8,892 nt of DNA from Chloroflexota bacterium. Its GTDB lineage: Bacteria; Chloroflexota; Dehalococcoidia; DSTF01; RBG-16-68-14. The DNA lies in assembly GCA_022561355.1 (NCBI GenBank), contig JADFRJ010000085.1, positions 1 to 8,892 on the forward strand, given 5' to 3'. The notes beneath the pieces were generated by a model, which saw nothing but the letters and a program-made list of their open reading frames with translations, ran no database searches and had not been told where the DNA came from. Positions 1 to 6,463 of the stretch are shown here, piece after piece. The first letter of the stretch is position 1; each line of letters starts with the position of its first letter. The position numbers and the translations under genes are program-made.

Positions 1-142
1 CAAAGGTAGAATTCTTAATGGGGTTGGGTTTCTTAGGAATAATACCGATAAGCCGGAGGGAATAGGGTAAAAGAAGAGTGGTAACAGCAAAGAAAACAGC
101 CACCAGGATGAATAAACCGATGTAACCGTAGTTTGTCAGCAA
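1..142 (-). CDS. nuoA: NADH-quinone oxidoreductase subunit A, N-terminal part (cut by window edge)
   Basis: This is the first 47 codons of a minus-strand gene that runs off the left edge. The protein begins (M)LTNYGYIGLFILVAVFF and continues through one membrane helix to a PKKPNPIKNST segment. That helix followed by a proline- and lysine-rich stretch is typical of NuoA, a small membrane subunit of respiratory complex I. The TTG start at 142-140 is chosen because GGAGGA (154-149) lies six bases upstream. The nearby ATG at 149-147 is in another frame and gives no NuoA-like protein. NuoA is usually first in the nuo operon, so the rest of complex I probably lies to the left. Family assignment rests on the short N-terminus only. 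Confidence 0.8.
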   Translation of the reverse strand, partial: MLTNYGYIGLFILVAVFFAVTTLLLPYSLRLIGIIPKKPNPIKNSTF

Positions 143-192
143 GTGTCATCCTCCGCTCTGTCAACTGTGGTTATTAGCACATGTCGTCTGAT

Positions 193-222
193 AGTATACT
201 ATATCTGATTTGGCTAAGGCAA
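193..222 (-). promoter_or_regulatory. Predicted sigma-70 promoter for nuoA
   Basis: On the minus strand TTGCCT (222-217) and TATACT (198-193) are separated by 18 bases, close to the sigma-70 consensus. Transcription would start near 186 and give an untranslated leader of about 45 bases before the nuoA TTG. The -10 box lies inside a perfect 12-base palindrome, ATAGTATACTAT (191-202), which could be a small operator or just a consequence of AT-rich sequence. Confidence 0.5.
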
Positions 223-321
223 GGGAGTGTGGTTTAAAAAATCTGTCTATCCAGGAACCATGCTCTCATCTTGAAAAGAGAGGGAATAGTGGGATTTAAG
301 TTCGATGGGCAATTGTTTATC

Positions 322-330
322 TGGTATAAT
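322..330 (+). promoter_or_regulatory. Possible extended -10 element upstream of rsmD
   Basis: TGGTATAAT (322-330) is a perfect -10 hexamer with the TG extension. No good -35 box lies 16 to 18 bases upstream. It could be a second, more distal rsmD promoter giving a leader of about 75 bases. Confidence 0.3.
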
Positions 331-365
331 TAGGCTGGATAATTCAGGCGGTGGCATGGGACTAT

Positions 366-396
366 TTGACGAGAGATGGGCAGTAAAGGTTATAAT
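366..396 (+). promoter_or_regulatory. Predicted sigma-70 promoter for rsmD-coaD
   Basis: TTGACG (366-371) and a perfect TATAAT (391-396) are 19 bases apart, slightly long for sigma-70. The start of transcription would fall near 403, only about ten bases before the rsmD ATG, so the message would be almost leaderless. Confidence 0.5.
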
Positions 397-413
397 ATAG
401 GGCATCTTTATAA

Positions 414-971
414 ATGATGCGAGTTATTGCTGGCAAAGCAAAGGGTCACCCGCTCAAAGTACCTAAGATAGCTGCGGTTCGTCCGGCTACAGATTTAGTG
501 CGAGGAGCGATTTTCTCTATTCTGGAGACTATGGTAAGTGATTGGTCACTGGTGCTCGATTTGTTTGCCGGCAGTGGTGCCCTGGGTATTGAGGCTTTGA
601 GCCGTGGTGCCGGCTGGGTTGATTTTGTTGACCAGAAACCCCGATGTTGTGATATAATCAGACAGAACCTGGAGAAGACAAAGCTGGCAGCACAGGCCCA
701 TATTTATTGCTGCGGTGTGGCTAAAGCGATTTCCTTTCTTGAGAAGGAGTATAATATTTTAATAATGGACCCCCCCTATTCTAACTCGTCTATCGGTAAT
801 CTAATAACACGATTGGCAACCTCTAAGCTGGTTGGGGCAAATTCAGTTCTAGTAGTTACACATTCCCCCCGTCTCCACCTGAATTCAAGCTATGCCCCGT
901 TATATCTTATTAAAGAACGTCGTCACGGCGATAGCTGTATTGCGGTATACCAAAAGGAGGGAAAGCCTTGA
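414..971 (+). CDS. rsmD: 16S rRNA (guanine966-N2)-methyltransferase RsmD
   Basis: RsmD methylates the exocyclic amine of G966 (E. coli numbering) in 16S rRNA using S-adenosylmethionine. The 185-residue length is normal. Family landmarks appear in order: RVIAGKAKG at the N-terminus, RPATDLVRGAIFSIL (23-37), the SAM-binding motif VLDLFAGSGALGIEALSRGA (47-66), and the catalytic DPPY motif (119-122). The C-terminus ends in the usual strand with HGDSCIAVY. A TAA stop sits directly before the ATG at 414 in the same frame, so the start is 414 or the second ATG at 417. No good Shine-Dalgarno site precedes it. Its stop codon overlaps the coaD start, so the two are translationally linked, as is common for this pair. 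Confidence 0.9.
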   Translation: MMRVIAGKAKGHPLKVPKIAAVRPATDLVRGAIFSILETMVSDWSLVLDLFAGSGALGIEALSRGAGWVDFVDQKPRCCDIIRQNLEKTKLAAQAHIYCCGVAKAISFLEKEYNILIMDPPYSNSSIGNLITRLATSKLVGANSVLVVTHSPRLHLNSSYAPLYLIKERRHGDSCIAVYQKEGKP

Positions 972-1237
972 CCGTTGCTATCTACCCGGGCAGTTTTGAC
1001 CCCATATCCAGCGGACATCTTGATATTGTCATCAGGGCTGCCAATATTTTTGACAAGCTGATAGTCGGAATCTATGACACTCCAGCCAAGACACTTTTAT
1101 TTACTACTGCTGAGAGGGTTGATTTGGCGAAGAAAGCAGTGGTTGATATACCTAATGTTGAGGTGGAGTCTTTTACTGGCCTTACCGTTGACTTTGCCAA
1201 AAAGGTGAAGGCACAGGCAATGGTGCGGGGGCTGAGG
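968..1237 (+). CDS. coaD: Phosphopantetheine adenylyltransferase, 3' end lost at a sequence junction
   Basis: CoaD transfers AMP to 4'-phosphopantetheine, the penultimate step of coenzyme A synthesis. The TTG start at 968 overlaps the rsmD TGA, and AGGAGG (955-960) lies seven bases upstream. Visible motifs are YPGSFDPISSGHLDI (6-20), with the nucleotide-binding GH pair at 16-17, and VRGLR (86-90), a conserved substrate-binding segment. Family members have about 160 residues and continue after VRGLR with an SDFEYE-like segment. Here homology stops at R90. The same frame then reads KQPTMATPLPRRTCPN to a stop at 1286-1288, with nothing CoaD-like, because the DNA has switched to a different gene. 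The 106-residue open frame is therefore not a real protein, and the organism presumably has an intact gene. Confidence 0.88.
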
Positions 1238-1240
1238 AAG
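1229..1240. other. Sequence junction 1: coaD joined to an E2 fragment
   Basis: CoaD coding ends after VRGLR at 1237. A different protein frame (codons starting at 1231) reads AEEAADDGDAAAAADLSEL, an E2-type linker, directly into a subunit-binding domain. G+C rises abruptly here. The exact break is uncertain by about ten bases, because bases 1229-1240 can be read in either gene. Confidence 0.85.
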
Positions 1241-1653
1241 CAGCCGACGATGGCGACGCCGCTGCCGCGGCGGACCTGTCCGAACTGAGCCCCGCGGTGC
1301 GTCGTCTGGTGGAAGAGAACGACCTCGACCCCACGCAGATTCAGGGCACCGGACGCGGGGGCCGGCTCATCAAACAGGACATCCTGGCTCTTCTCATGGA
1401 GCGCGAACGCGACGCTCGGGACGCCGCCGCAGCGCCGGCGCCGGAACCGGCTGCAGCCGTCACACCGGAATCGGCGGCGCCCGTCGTGGCCAGGAGCACG
1501 CCCCAACCGGCGCCTCGGGCCGAGGCGGCGGCGAAACCCGCACCGGTGGCACCGACCGAAGGCGGTGTGCGCCGCGAGCCGATGTCGCGCATGCGCAAGC
1601 GCATCGCCCAGCGACTGACGGAGGCGCAGCGTACGGCGGCGATGCTGACCACC
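1231..1653 (+). pseudogene. sucB: Internal fragment of dihydrolipoamide acyltransferase (2-oxoglutarate dehydrogenase E2-like)
   Basis: E2 forms the core of the 2-oxoacid dehydrogenase complexes and passes acyl groups from lipoyl-lysine to coenzyme A. About 141 codons are present, in the frame beginning at 1231. They hold an Ala/Asp linker, a peripheral subunit-binding domain (LSPAVRRLVEENDLD and IQGTGRGGRLIKQDIL, about 1285-1380), an Ala/Pro linker, and the start of the catalytic domain (PMSRMRKRIAQRLTEAQ then TAAMLTT, 1579-1653). OdhB/SucB proteins continue with FNEV or similar; here the frame switches to unrelated sequence. The lipoyl domain upstream and nearly all of the catalytic domain downstream are missing. 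The RMRKRIAQRL-TAAMLTT style favours the 2-oxoglutarate type over the pyruvate type. A GTG at 1297 would open a frame to 1734, but it lies inside the binding domain and is not a natural start. Confidence 0.8.
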
Positions 1654-1658
1654 ATGCC
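1648..1658. other. Sequence junction 2: E2 fragment joined to sugar dehydrogenase
   Basis: E2 homology on the plus strand ends at the second Thr of MLTT (1653). From about 1654 rightwards the meaningful coding is on the minus strand and belongs to a sugar dehydrogenase tail. No repeat, insertion sequence or attachment-like motif is visible at the join. Confidence 0.8.
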
Positions 1659-3011
1659 TGCGTTGGAGTCTGAAGCATTGGTGCCTGGCGTATCGGCGCC
1701 TGAAGCGTCTGACGTGCTCGTCGCTTCGGCGTAGCGGATGTGCCGAATTTCGCCGCCGGAGGTGAGGTAGTAGATGTCTCCATCAGGCCCGACCTCGAAA
1801 TCTATCGGCCGGCCGGCGTCGCTGAGGATGACCTTAGTGCTTCCAGCAATGAGATTGTTGTCGTCATCCACCTTCAAGACGCTGACCGAGGCGAACCCCC
1901 AATCGCCGAAGAAGAACGCGTTCCTAAACTCCGCGGGGTAGTGATCGCCCTGATAGAAGACGCCTGCGGTCACGGAGGCGGCCTCCCCGAAACGCCAATA
2001 GGCGTAGAGAGGCTGAGCCACAGGGGTTTCGTTTGCGAAGAAGTCCTGGCAGAACTCGCTGCCGCTCAGGTCCGGATTTTGAGCGTCACCTTCATAGCAA
2101 GGCCAGCCGAAGTTCGCGCCAGGGAATCCAACGTTTATTTCTTCCCATAACGTGGACCCGACATCGCCGATGAAGGGCAAGTCGGTGTCAGGCTGGAGGC
2201 CCATGCGGAACGGCTGGCGGAGGCCGAAAGACCAGACTTTAGAGCGGTTGGCCGTCGGGTCCCCCGTATAGAACGGATTGTCCGGCGGTGCACTCCCGTC
2301 CGGGTTAATCCGCAGGAGCTTGCCTGCCAGACTGTCCAGATCCTGCGGGAGCTGGAGCATCTCATCGATGTTGTCGGCTTCAAACGAAGCGTCGCCCGTG
2401 CCGACGAAGAGCTTTCCGTCTGACGAGAACCGCAGGGCTCCGCCAATGTGGCTGGTGCCGTCCGCCGGCAGACAGTCGGCGCCCGCGGGAAAATCGCTGC
2501 ACGAAGGTCGCGATGGCTCGCCAACCACAGTTCCCAGCAGGACGAACTCGCTCTCCGGCAGTGCAACATCGCCGTTCGCGGTGAAGCGGACCAACCGGTT
2601 CGTCTTCGGGCCTCGTTCGTCGGACAGGTCGGTTTCGTACGTGTAGTAGAGATAGACATAGCCGTTGGTCTCGAACCTTGGGTCCAAGGCTAGGCTCATC
2701 AGGCCGCGTTCAGTGAGAGCGCTGACGGGTAGCTCAATAAACGGCGTAGGAAGCAGCTCGCCGTCCTTGAAGATGACGACGGATCCCAACAATGTGGTAA
2801 CGAAGATGCGGCCATCCGGAGCGAAGGCGAAATCGGTCGGCCGGGCCACGCCCTCGATAATCAGTTCACTGATAAATCTGCTAGGGGAGGTAGGAGTCGC
2901 TGGTTCTTGGCCGGAGACCACGCGCTCCTGAAACGCAAGGAGAGCAACGGGCAGCAATAGGGCCGCTAGTGCTGCCGCCAGGTAGACGGACTGGTGTCGT
3001 CGGTAACGCAC
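1654..3011 (-). CDS. Secreted PQQ-dependent sugar (glucose/sorbosone) dehydrogenase family protein, C-terminus cut at junction
   Basis: The protein resembles the glucose/sorbosone dehydrogenase six-bladed beta-propeller family, which oxidises sugars outside the cytoplasm using PQQ. Residues 1-35 form a signal peptide (RYRRH, then an Ala/Leu helix at about 10-27). The propeller starts with GVARPTDFAFAPDGRIFV (54-71). SHIGGALRFSSDGKLFVGTGD (187-207) carries the likely catalytic His188, and LRQPFRM (264-270) the conserved Arg. NFGWPCYEGD (300-309) and the closing RPIDFEVGPDGDIYYL (401-416) are also typical. Cysteines 171/180 and 305/321 could form disulfides. The sugar used cannot be read from sequence. 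The GTG start at 3011 is forced: an in-frame TAG lies four codons upstream. Native sequence runs to about residue 452, inside a Ser/Thr/Ala-rich tail. The frame stays open to 1341, but those last ~104 residues are the antisense of the E2 fragment. Confidence 0.85.
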
Positions 3012-3017
3012 AAGAGC

Positions 3018-3023
3018 ATTCTA
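3018..3023 (-). promoter_or_regulatory. -10 box of a probable leaderless promoter for the sugar dehydrogenase
   Basis: TAGAAT (3023-3018, minus strand) ends six bases before the GTG start at 3011. Transcription starting about seven bases after the -10 box would begin on the start codon itself. No Shine-Dalgarno site could fit in between, and the TAG of the same hexamer is an in-frame stop. No convincing -35 box is seen. Confidence 0.5.
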
Positions 3024-3192
3024 TCGGCGATGAAGGTGGGCCACGAGTGTGTTGGACGCGTTTCGCTCGGTTCCGAGATGATGCTTGGGCCAGCGGTGGT
3101 GAAAGGTAGTCATCAAACAGAACCCGACACTCAGTTCGCGGAGACCGAAGACGGCTTGTGATACCGAGCAGGGCCAACGCGCCGCGGTAGTG

Positions 3193-3198
3193 TAAGAT
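3193..3198 (+). promoter_or_regulatory. -10 box of a probable leaderless promoter for the glycosyltransferase
   Basis: TAAGAT (3193-3198) ends eight bases before the GTG at 3207. The start of transcription would fall within a base or two of the start codon. No Shine-Dalgarno-like sequence is present and no -35 box is evident at normal spacing. Confidence 0.45.
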
Positions 3199-3206
3199 GG
3201 CCTACT

Positions 3207-4844
3207 GTGGCAACCTCCAATTCCAATCCCCTGGATCTAGAGTCCGCAGATAATCGTTCACGTGGCCACTCCGCCACCAAAGCCATGTTGGTCACCGCAG
3301 GTGCCACTCTAGTCGTCCTCTTCTTCGGACTTCCAACCCTCGTGTTCCCTCTAGCCACCGACCAGGTCCTGTACGTCCTCGGCGCCAGGACCATTCTGGA
3401 CGGTGGCGTGCTGTACAGCGACCTCTGGGAGATCAAAGCGCCCATGGTCTTCCTGTTCTACGCGGTGCCAGTAGCTGCCTTTGGAGAGCACGCCGTTGCG
3501 ATCCGGTTGCTGGACCTGGCGAACACCCTCGTCGGAGTCCTCGCGGTCTATCTGCTCGGCCGGCGGTTCTTCGGCCAGCTAGCAGCCATGCTCGGCGCCG
3601 GGCTGTTTGGGGTGACGTATCTGACTTGGGGAAACGTGGGAGCATTGGCAGAGGCTGAGGCGTTCATGGCGGTTCCGCTCGCGCTCGCGTTCTACGTCTA
3701 CCTCCCCCGAGATGACGCCCGATCAACTAACGTGAGGGCTGTTGCTGCCGGTCTGCTGCTCGGTCTCGCCTTCACCTTCAAGGGCACGGCATTGCTCTTT
3801 GTATTAGGGCTACCCGCGGCGGAATTGCTGTTCCGCCAAGAAGGTCGCTGGGGCCCTGCAGGTGCGGCGAGGCGAATGGTCCTAGCGGCAGCGGGCTTCG
3901 TAGCGGTCCAGTCCGTCGTCATCGTGTATCTATCGACGGCGGGCGGGTTGAGCGACTTCGTTGACATTCAGCGCAACTATACGCAGCCGTACAATCAGTT
4001 TCTCTTTCCGGAAGGTATGGAGTATCCGCGGTTCCTCGTTGACGAGACCTCCAAATGGATGAAGGACACTCCACACCTGATCGTGCCGGCTGCCGTCGGC
4101 CTTCTCTTTGCCCTATTCAGACCGCGCTATCAGCGGGGAGCATACTTCCTGGCGCTCCTGGCGACCATCGGCGTGGCGGGCATCTGGTGGCAGGGCAAGA
4201 TGTTCAACTATCACTGGCTGGTCATCCTCCCGTTGCTGGCTCCGCTGGGCGGGTTCGGCCTGGAGCAACTCTGGCGGCTGTTCGCGAACCTGCCGGAGCG
4301 AGGAAGGCGGCTAGGGTTGGCCCTGCTCGGTGCACTCGTCTTGCTGTTGTTTCTGCAGCCAATGCTGCACACGTACGACGGGTATCGAGTCCTGGCGCGT
4401 CGCGTGTCTGGCTCCATGAGCCAGGCCGAGGTCGACGTGCACTACATGGGGTTGCTGGAGCAGAATCATCAACTCGTTTCCTACATTCGAGAGAATGGAT
4501 CTTCGGAGGACCAGCTCTTCGTCTGGGGCCTGTGGCCGGTGCTCCATTTCTGGCTGGACGACCGGCCACTAGTCAGCCGGTTCGCGTCCAATCATGGCTT
4601 GAGGGCGACATGGGCGCCCGAGTCTTGGCGCAACGAGCTGATGGCTGACCTTGAGGCGGCGCAGCCGACGTTCTTCGCGATAGGCCAGGGTGATGTGCAG
4701 CCGTGGCTTGTCGGCACGACCGAAACGTCTCAAGAGCATTTCCAGAACAACTTTCCCGCGTTGCGCTCTTTCGTTGAGTCAGGATATGAGCTTGTCCTTG
4801 ATAACGGGCTGTTCCATCTGTACCAGAGGCGAGACTCTTCCTAG
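3207..4844 (+). CDS. Polytopic membrane glycosyltransferase, GT39/PMT-like (GT-C fold)
   Basis: The 545-residue protein looks like bacterial relatives of dolichyl-phosphate-mannose protein mannosyltransferases, which move a sugar from a polyprenyl-phosphate carrier to a lipid, glycan or protein outside the membrane. About eleven or twelve hydrophobic helices can be counted, roughly at 26-48, 78-94, 99-119, 126-142, 150-166, 178-208, 224-243, 291-305, 311-328, 335-355 and 368-385. The first external loop holds TDQVLYVLGARTILDGG and LYSDLWEIKAP (68-78), matching the acidic-residue loop and K-(A/P)-P motif of the family. A soluble C-terminal domain of about 150 residues follows (from about 390). 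The GTG start is preferred because the hydrophilic N-tail and -10 box fit it; the ATG at 3197 is out of frame. Donor and acceptor are unknown. The neighbouring genes do not form a polysaccharide cluster, and no terminator is obvious after the stop. Confidence 0.75.
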   Translation: MATSNSNPLDLESADNRSRGHSATKAMLVTAGATLVVLFFGLPTLVFPLATDQVLYVLGARTILDGGVLYSDLWEIKAPMVFLFYAVPVAAFGEHAVAIRLLDLANTLVGVLAVYLLGRRFFGQLAAMLGAGLFGVTYLTWGNVGALAEAEAFMAVPLALAFYVYLPRDDARSTNVRAVAAGLLLGLAFTFKGTALLFVLGLPAAELLFRQEGRWGPAGAARRMVLAAAGFVAVQSVVIVYLSTAGGLSDFVDIQRNYTQPYNQFLFPEGMEYPRFLVDETSKWMKDTPHLIVPAAVGLLFALFRPRYQRGAYFLALLATIGVAGIWWQGKMFNYHWLVILPLLAPLGGFGLEQLWRLFANLPERGRRLGLALLGALVLLLFLQPMLHTYDGYRVLARRVSGSMSQAEVDVHYMGLLEQNHQLVSYIRENGSSEDQLFVWGLWPVLHFWLDDRPLVSRFASNHGLRATWAPESWRNELMADLEAAQPTFFAIGQGDVQPWLVGTTETSQEHFQNNFPALRSFVESGYELVLDNGLFHLYQRRDSS

Positions 4845-4920
4845 GAGACCATCGTCCCACGTTCGAGCGATCAGGAGTTAGCCGAAGCCATCACGCAAGC
4901 GGTTGAAGCGGGCGAGACCG

Positions 4921-4950
4921 TTGACGCTCCGCTCGGCGCTTGGGTAGACT
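4921..4950 (+). promoter_or_regulatory. Predicted sigma-70 promoter for glyA
   Basis: TTGACG (4921-4926) and TAGACT (4945-4950) are 18 bases apart. Transcription would start near 4957, giving a leader of about 85 bases before the glyA ATG. The site lies 76 bases after the glycosyltransferase stop, so glyA is likely an independent unit. Confidence 0.5.
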
Positions 4951-4991
4951 GCAAGTCGAGCGCGGCCCTTCGCCGTACTCGTCCCCAAACC

Positions 4992-5012
4992 CGGGCGGCC
5001 CATAGCTGCCCG
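4992..5012 (+). promoter_or_regulatory. Hairpin in the glyA leader
   Basis: CGGGCGGC (4992-4999) pairs with GCTGCCCG (5005-5012), an eight-base-pair stem with one G-U pair and a five-base loop. A smaller CTCG/CGAG hairpin (5016-5027) follows, just before the Shine-Dalgarno site GGAGG (5029-5033). There is no U-run, so this is not a terminator. A role in translation control is possible but unsupported; it does not resemble the glycine or tetrahydrofolate riboswitches I know. Confidence 0.35.
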
Positions 5013-5041
5013 CGACTCGCTTTCGAGCGGAGGAGCCTTGA

Positions 5042-6310
5042 ATGCTCGACGTGAAAGAGGCAAAGCTAGCCCTGCGTGACACCGATCCCGAGATCTTCGC
5101 TCTGATCGGAGAAGAAGAGCGATACCAGCAGGATTCGATCCGCCTGATCCCGTCCGAGAACTACGTGTCGCAAGCCGTCCTGGAAGCCAGCGGCTCGGTC
5201 CTCACGAACAAATACTCGGAGGGCTATCCCGGCAAGCGCTACTACGAAGGCCAGCTCTACATCGACCAGCTCGAGACGCTGGTGCAGGACCGGGCGAAGG
5301 CCCTCTTCGGCGTAGAGCACGCCAACGTACAGCCGTATTCCGGCTCGCCGGCCAACCTCGCCACCTACGATGCGCTGCTGGAGCCGGGCGATAAGATCAT
5401 GGGGATGAGCCTGCCTCACGGCGGCCACCTCACTCACGGCTGGAGCGTCAACTTCTCGGCGCGCTTTTACACCGCCGTTCAGTACGTCGTCGACGAGACG
5501 ACGCACCTGATCGACTACGACAAGGTGCGCGACTTGGCGAAGAAAGAGCGCCCGAGGATTATCGTCGCGGGCGCAACGGCGTACCCGCGCCAGTTCGACT
5601 TCGCCACCCTCGGCGAGATCGCCCGCGAAGTAGACGCCTACTTCCTCGCCGACATCGCCCACATCGCCGGCCTGATCGTCGCCGGCGTCCACCCGGACCC
5701 CGCGCCGCACGCGGACGTCATCACGACGACGACGCACAAGACGCTGCGCGGGCCGCGCGGCGCCATGATCCTCTGCAAAGAGGAACATGCCAAGGCGATC
5801 GACCGGGCCGTCTTCCCCGCGCTTCAAGGCGGCCCGCACAACCACACCACGGCGGCGATAGGCGTGGCCCTGAAGGAGGCGGCGACGGATGAGTTCCGCG
5901 CCTATGGCCGGCAGATCGTGCGTAACGCCAAGGCGCTCGCGGCGGAGCTGCTGGAACGCGGGTTTATGCTCGTATCGGGTGGCACCGACAACCACCTCGT
6001 TCTCATCGATCTGACGGACAAGGGCGTAACTGGCAAGAAGGCCGCGAAGGCGCTCGACCGGGCCGGTATCGTCACGAACTACAACACCGTTCCGTACGAC
6101 CCGCGCAAGCCGTTCAGCCCGAGCGGGATCCGCATCGGAACGCCTTCCGTCACATCGCGAGGCATGGGCGAGGATGAGATGCGCCGGATCGCCGCCTGGA
6201 TGGACGAAGTCGTCGCGTCGCCGGATGACGAAGACGTGACCAAGCGCGTCGCTGCCGAGGCGAAGGACCTCTGTGCGGACTTCCCCGCGCCCGGCATTCC
6301 CGCCTCGTAG
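5042..6310 (+). CDS. glyA: Serine hydroxymethyltransferase
   Basis: GlyA is a cytoplasmic PLP enzyme that converts serine and tetrahydrofolate to glycine and 5,10-methylene-tetrahydrofolate, the main source of one-carbon units. The 422-residue length is full. Key parts are IRLIPSENYVS (33-43), TNKYSEGYPGKRYYEG (55-70), PYSGSPAN (98-105), HGGHLTHG (126-133), DIAHIAGL with cofactor-contacting Asp204 and His207 (by hand count, within one residue), and TTTTHKTLRGPRGA (228-241) whose Lys233 forms the Schiff base with PLP. The substrate-binding Arg falls in SGIRIGTP (361-368). The ATG at 5042 has GGAGG (5029-5033) eight bases upstream. The SGSPAN and LPHGGHL wordings differ from the E. coli form (SGSQAN, LAHGGHL) and match another common SHMT subtype. 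Strong GC bias at third codon positions is visible. Confidence 0.96.
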   Translation: MLDVKEAKLALRDTDPEIFALIGEEERYQQDSIRLIPSENYVSQAVLEASGSVLTNKYSEGYPGKRYYEGQLYIDQLETLVQDRAKALFGVEHANVQPYSGSPANLATYDALLEPGDKIMGMSLPHGGHLTHGWSVNFSARFYTAVQYVVDETTHLIDYDKVRDLAKKERPRIIVAGATAYPRQFDFATLGEIAREVDAYFLADIAHIAGLIVAGVHPDPAPHADVITTTTHKTLRGPRGAMILCKEEHAKAIDRAVFPALQGGPHNHTTAAIGVALKEAATDEFRAYGRQIVRNAKALAAELLERGFMLVSGGTDNHLVLIDLTDKGVTGKKAAKALDRAGIVTNYNTVPYDPRKPFSPSGIRIGTPSVTSRGMGEDEMRRIAAWMDEVVASPDDEDVTKRVAAEAKDLCADFPAPGIPAS

Positions 6311-6331
6311 TCTGAATTGACCGTAGTTCGG

Positions 6332-6360
6332 TTGACCCGCGCTTAAGGCCAACATATACT
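6332..6360 (+). promoter_or_regulatory. Predicted sigma-70 promoter for rpsF-ssb-rpsR
   Basis: TTGACC (6332-6337) and TATACT (6355-6360) with an ideal 17-base spacer make this the best promoter match in the window. Transcription should start near 6367, giving a leader of about 97 bases ahead of rpsF. Confidence 0.65.
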
Positions 6361-6367
6361 GAATGTC

Positions 6368-6393
6368 GCTGGCATTCGGCACGAATGCCGAGC
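6368..6393 (+). promoter_or_regulatory. Strong hairpin at the 5' end of the rpsF leader
   Basis: GCTGGCATTCG (6368-6378) pairs with CGAATGCC plus AGC (6382-6393), leaving one bulged G (6390) and a GCA loop. The inner eight pairs are perfect. It starts almost at the predicted transcription start. A second stem, GCCCGG (6407-6412) with CCGGGC (6431-6436), follows before the Shine-Dalgarno site. Many bacteria carry an S6:S18-binding structure in this leader that includes a CCG element; CCG occurs here at 6388-6390 and 6432-6434, but I cannot confirm the match. Confidence 0.45.
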
Positions 6394-6463
6394 CTGGCCC
6401 TGTATCGCCCGGCCTGTGCATTGGAAGTGACCGGGCCGTTCTTACTTCTTAAAGGAGATCTGA

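Larger units (their letters stand above)
3012..3206. other. Divergent intergenic region between sugar dehydrogenase and glycosyltransferase
   Basis: These 195 bases separate two divergent genes and hold the two predicted -10 boxes. I find no strong hairpin, repeat or RNA gene. The divergent layout allows shared control, but no operator-like palindrome stands out. Confidence 0.5.

Noticed and set aside
263..282. CTCTC/GAGAG inverted repeat as a terminator or operator
   Set aside because: It has only five pairs and a ten-base loop, no U-run, and lies between two divergent genes; chance is sufficient.
1072..1506. Minus-strand open frame of 144 codons spanning coaD and the E2 fragment
   Set aside because: It crosses junction 1 and is antisense to two recognisable genes; its Arg/Gly-rich text is typical of GC-rich antisense frames.
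1231..1653. E2 piece as a biological insertion or gene fusion with coaD
   Set aside because: No target-site duplication, inverted repeats, transposase or integrase is visible; the frame is not continuous with coaD, and the fragment has neither gene end.
1297..1734. Plus-strand frame with GTG start taken as a complete 145-residue protein
   Set aside because: The GTG lies inside the subunit-binding domain, and the end after 1653 is the antisense of the sugar dehydrogenase tail.
4055..4648. 197-codon plus-strand frame inside the glycosyltransferase
   Set aside because: It is out of frame with a clear membrane protein and has no ribosome-binding site or recognisable motif.
4957..5041. Riboswitch (glycine or tetrahydrofolate) in the glyA leader
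   Set aside because: The leader is short and the two simple hairpins lack the conserved cores I would expect for either class.
6368..6393. Hairpin read as the glyA terminator
   Set aside because: It is not followed by a U-run, and it begins at the predicted rpsF transcription start, so a leader element fits better.
5066..6421. Long 451-codon minus-strand frame over glyA
   Set aside because: It is a mirror of the strongly GC-biased glyA coding strand, with Arg/Val/Asp-rich text and no domain I recognise.
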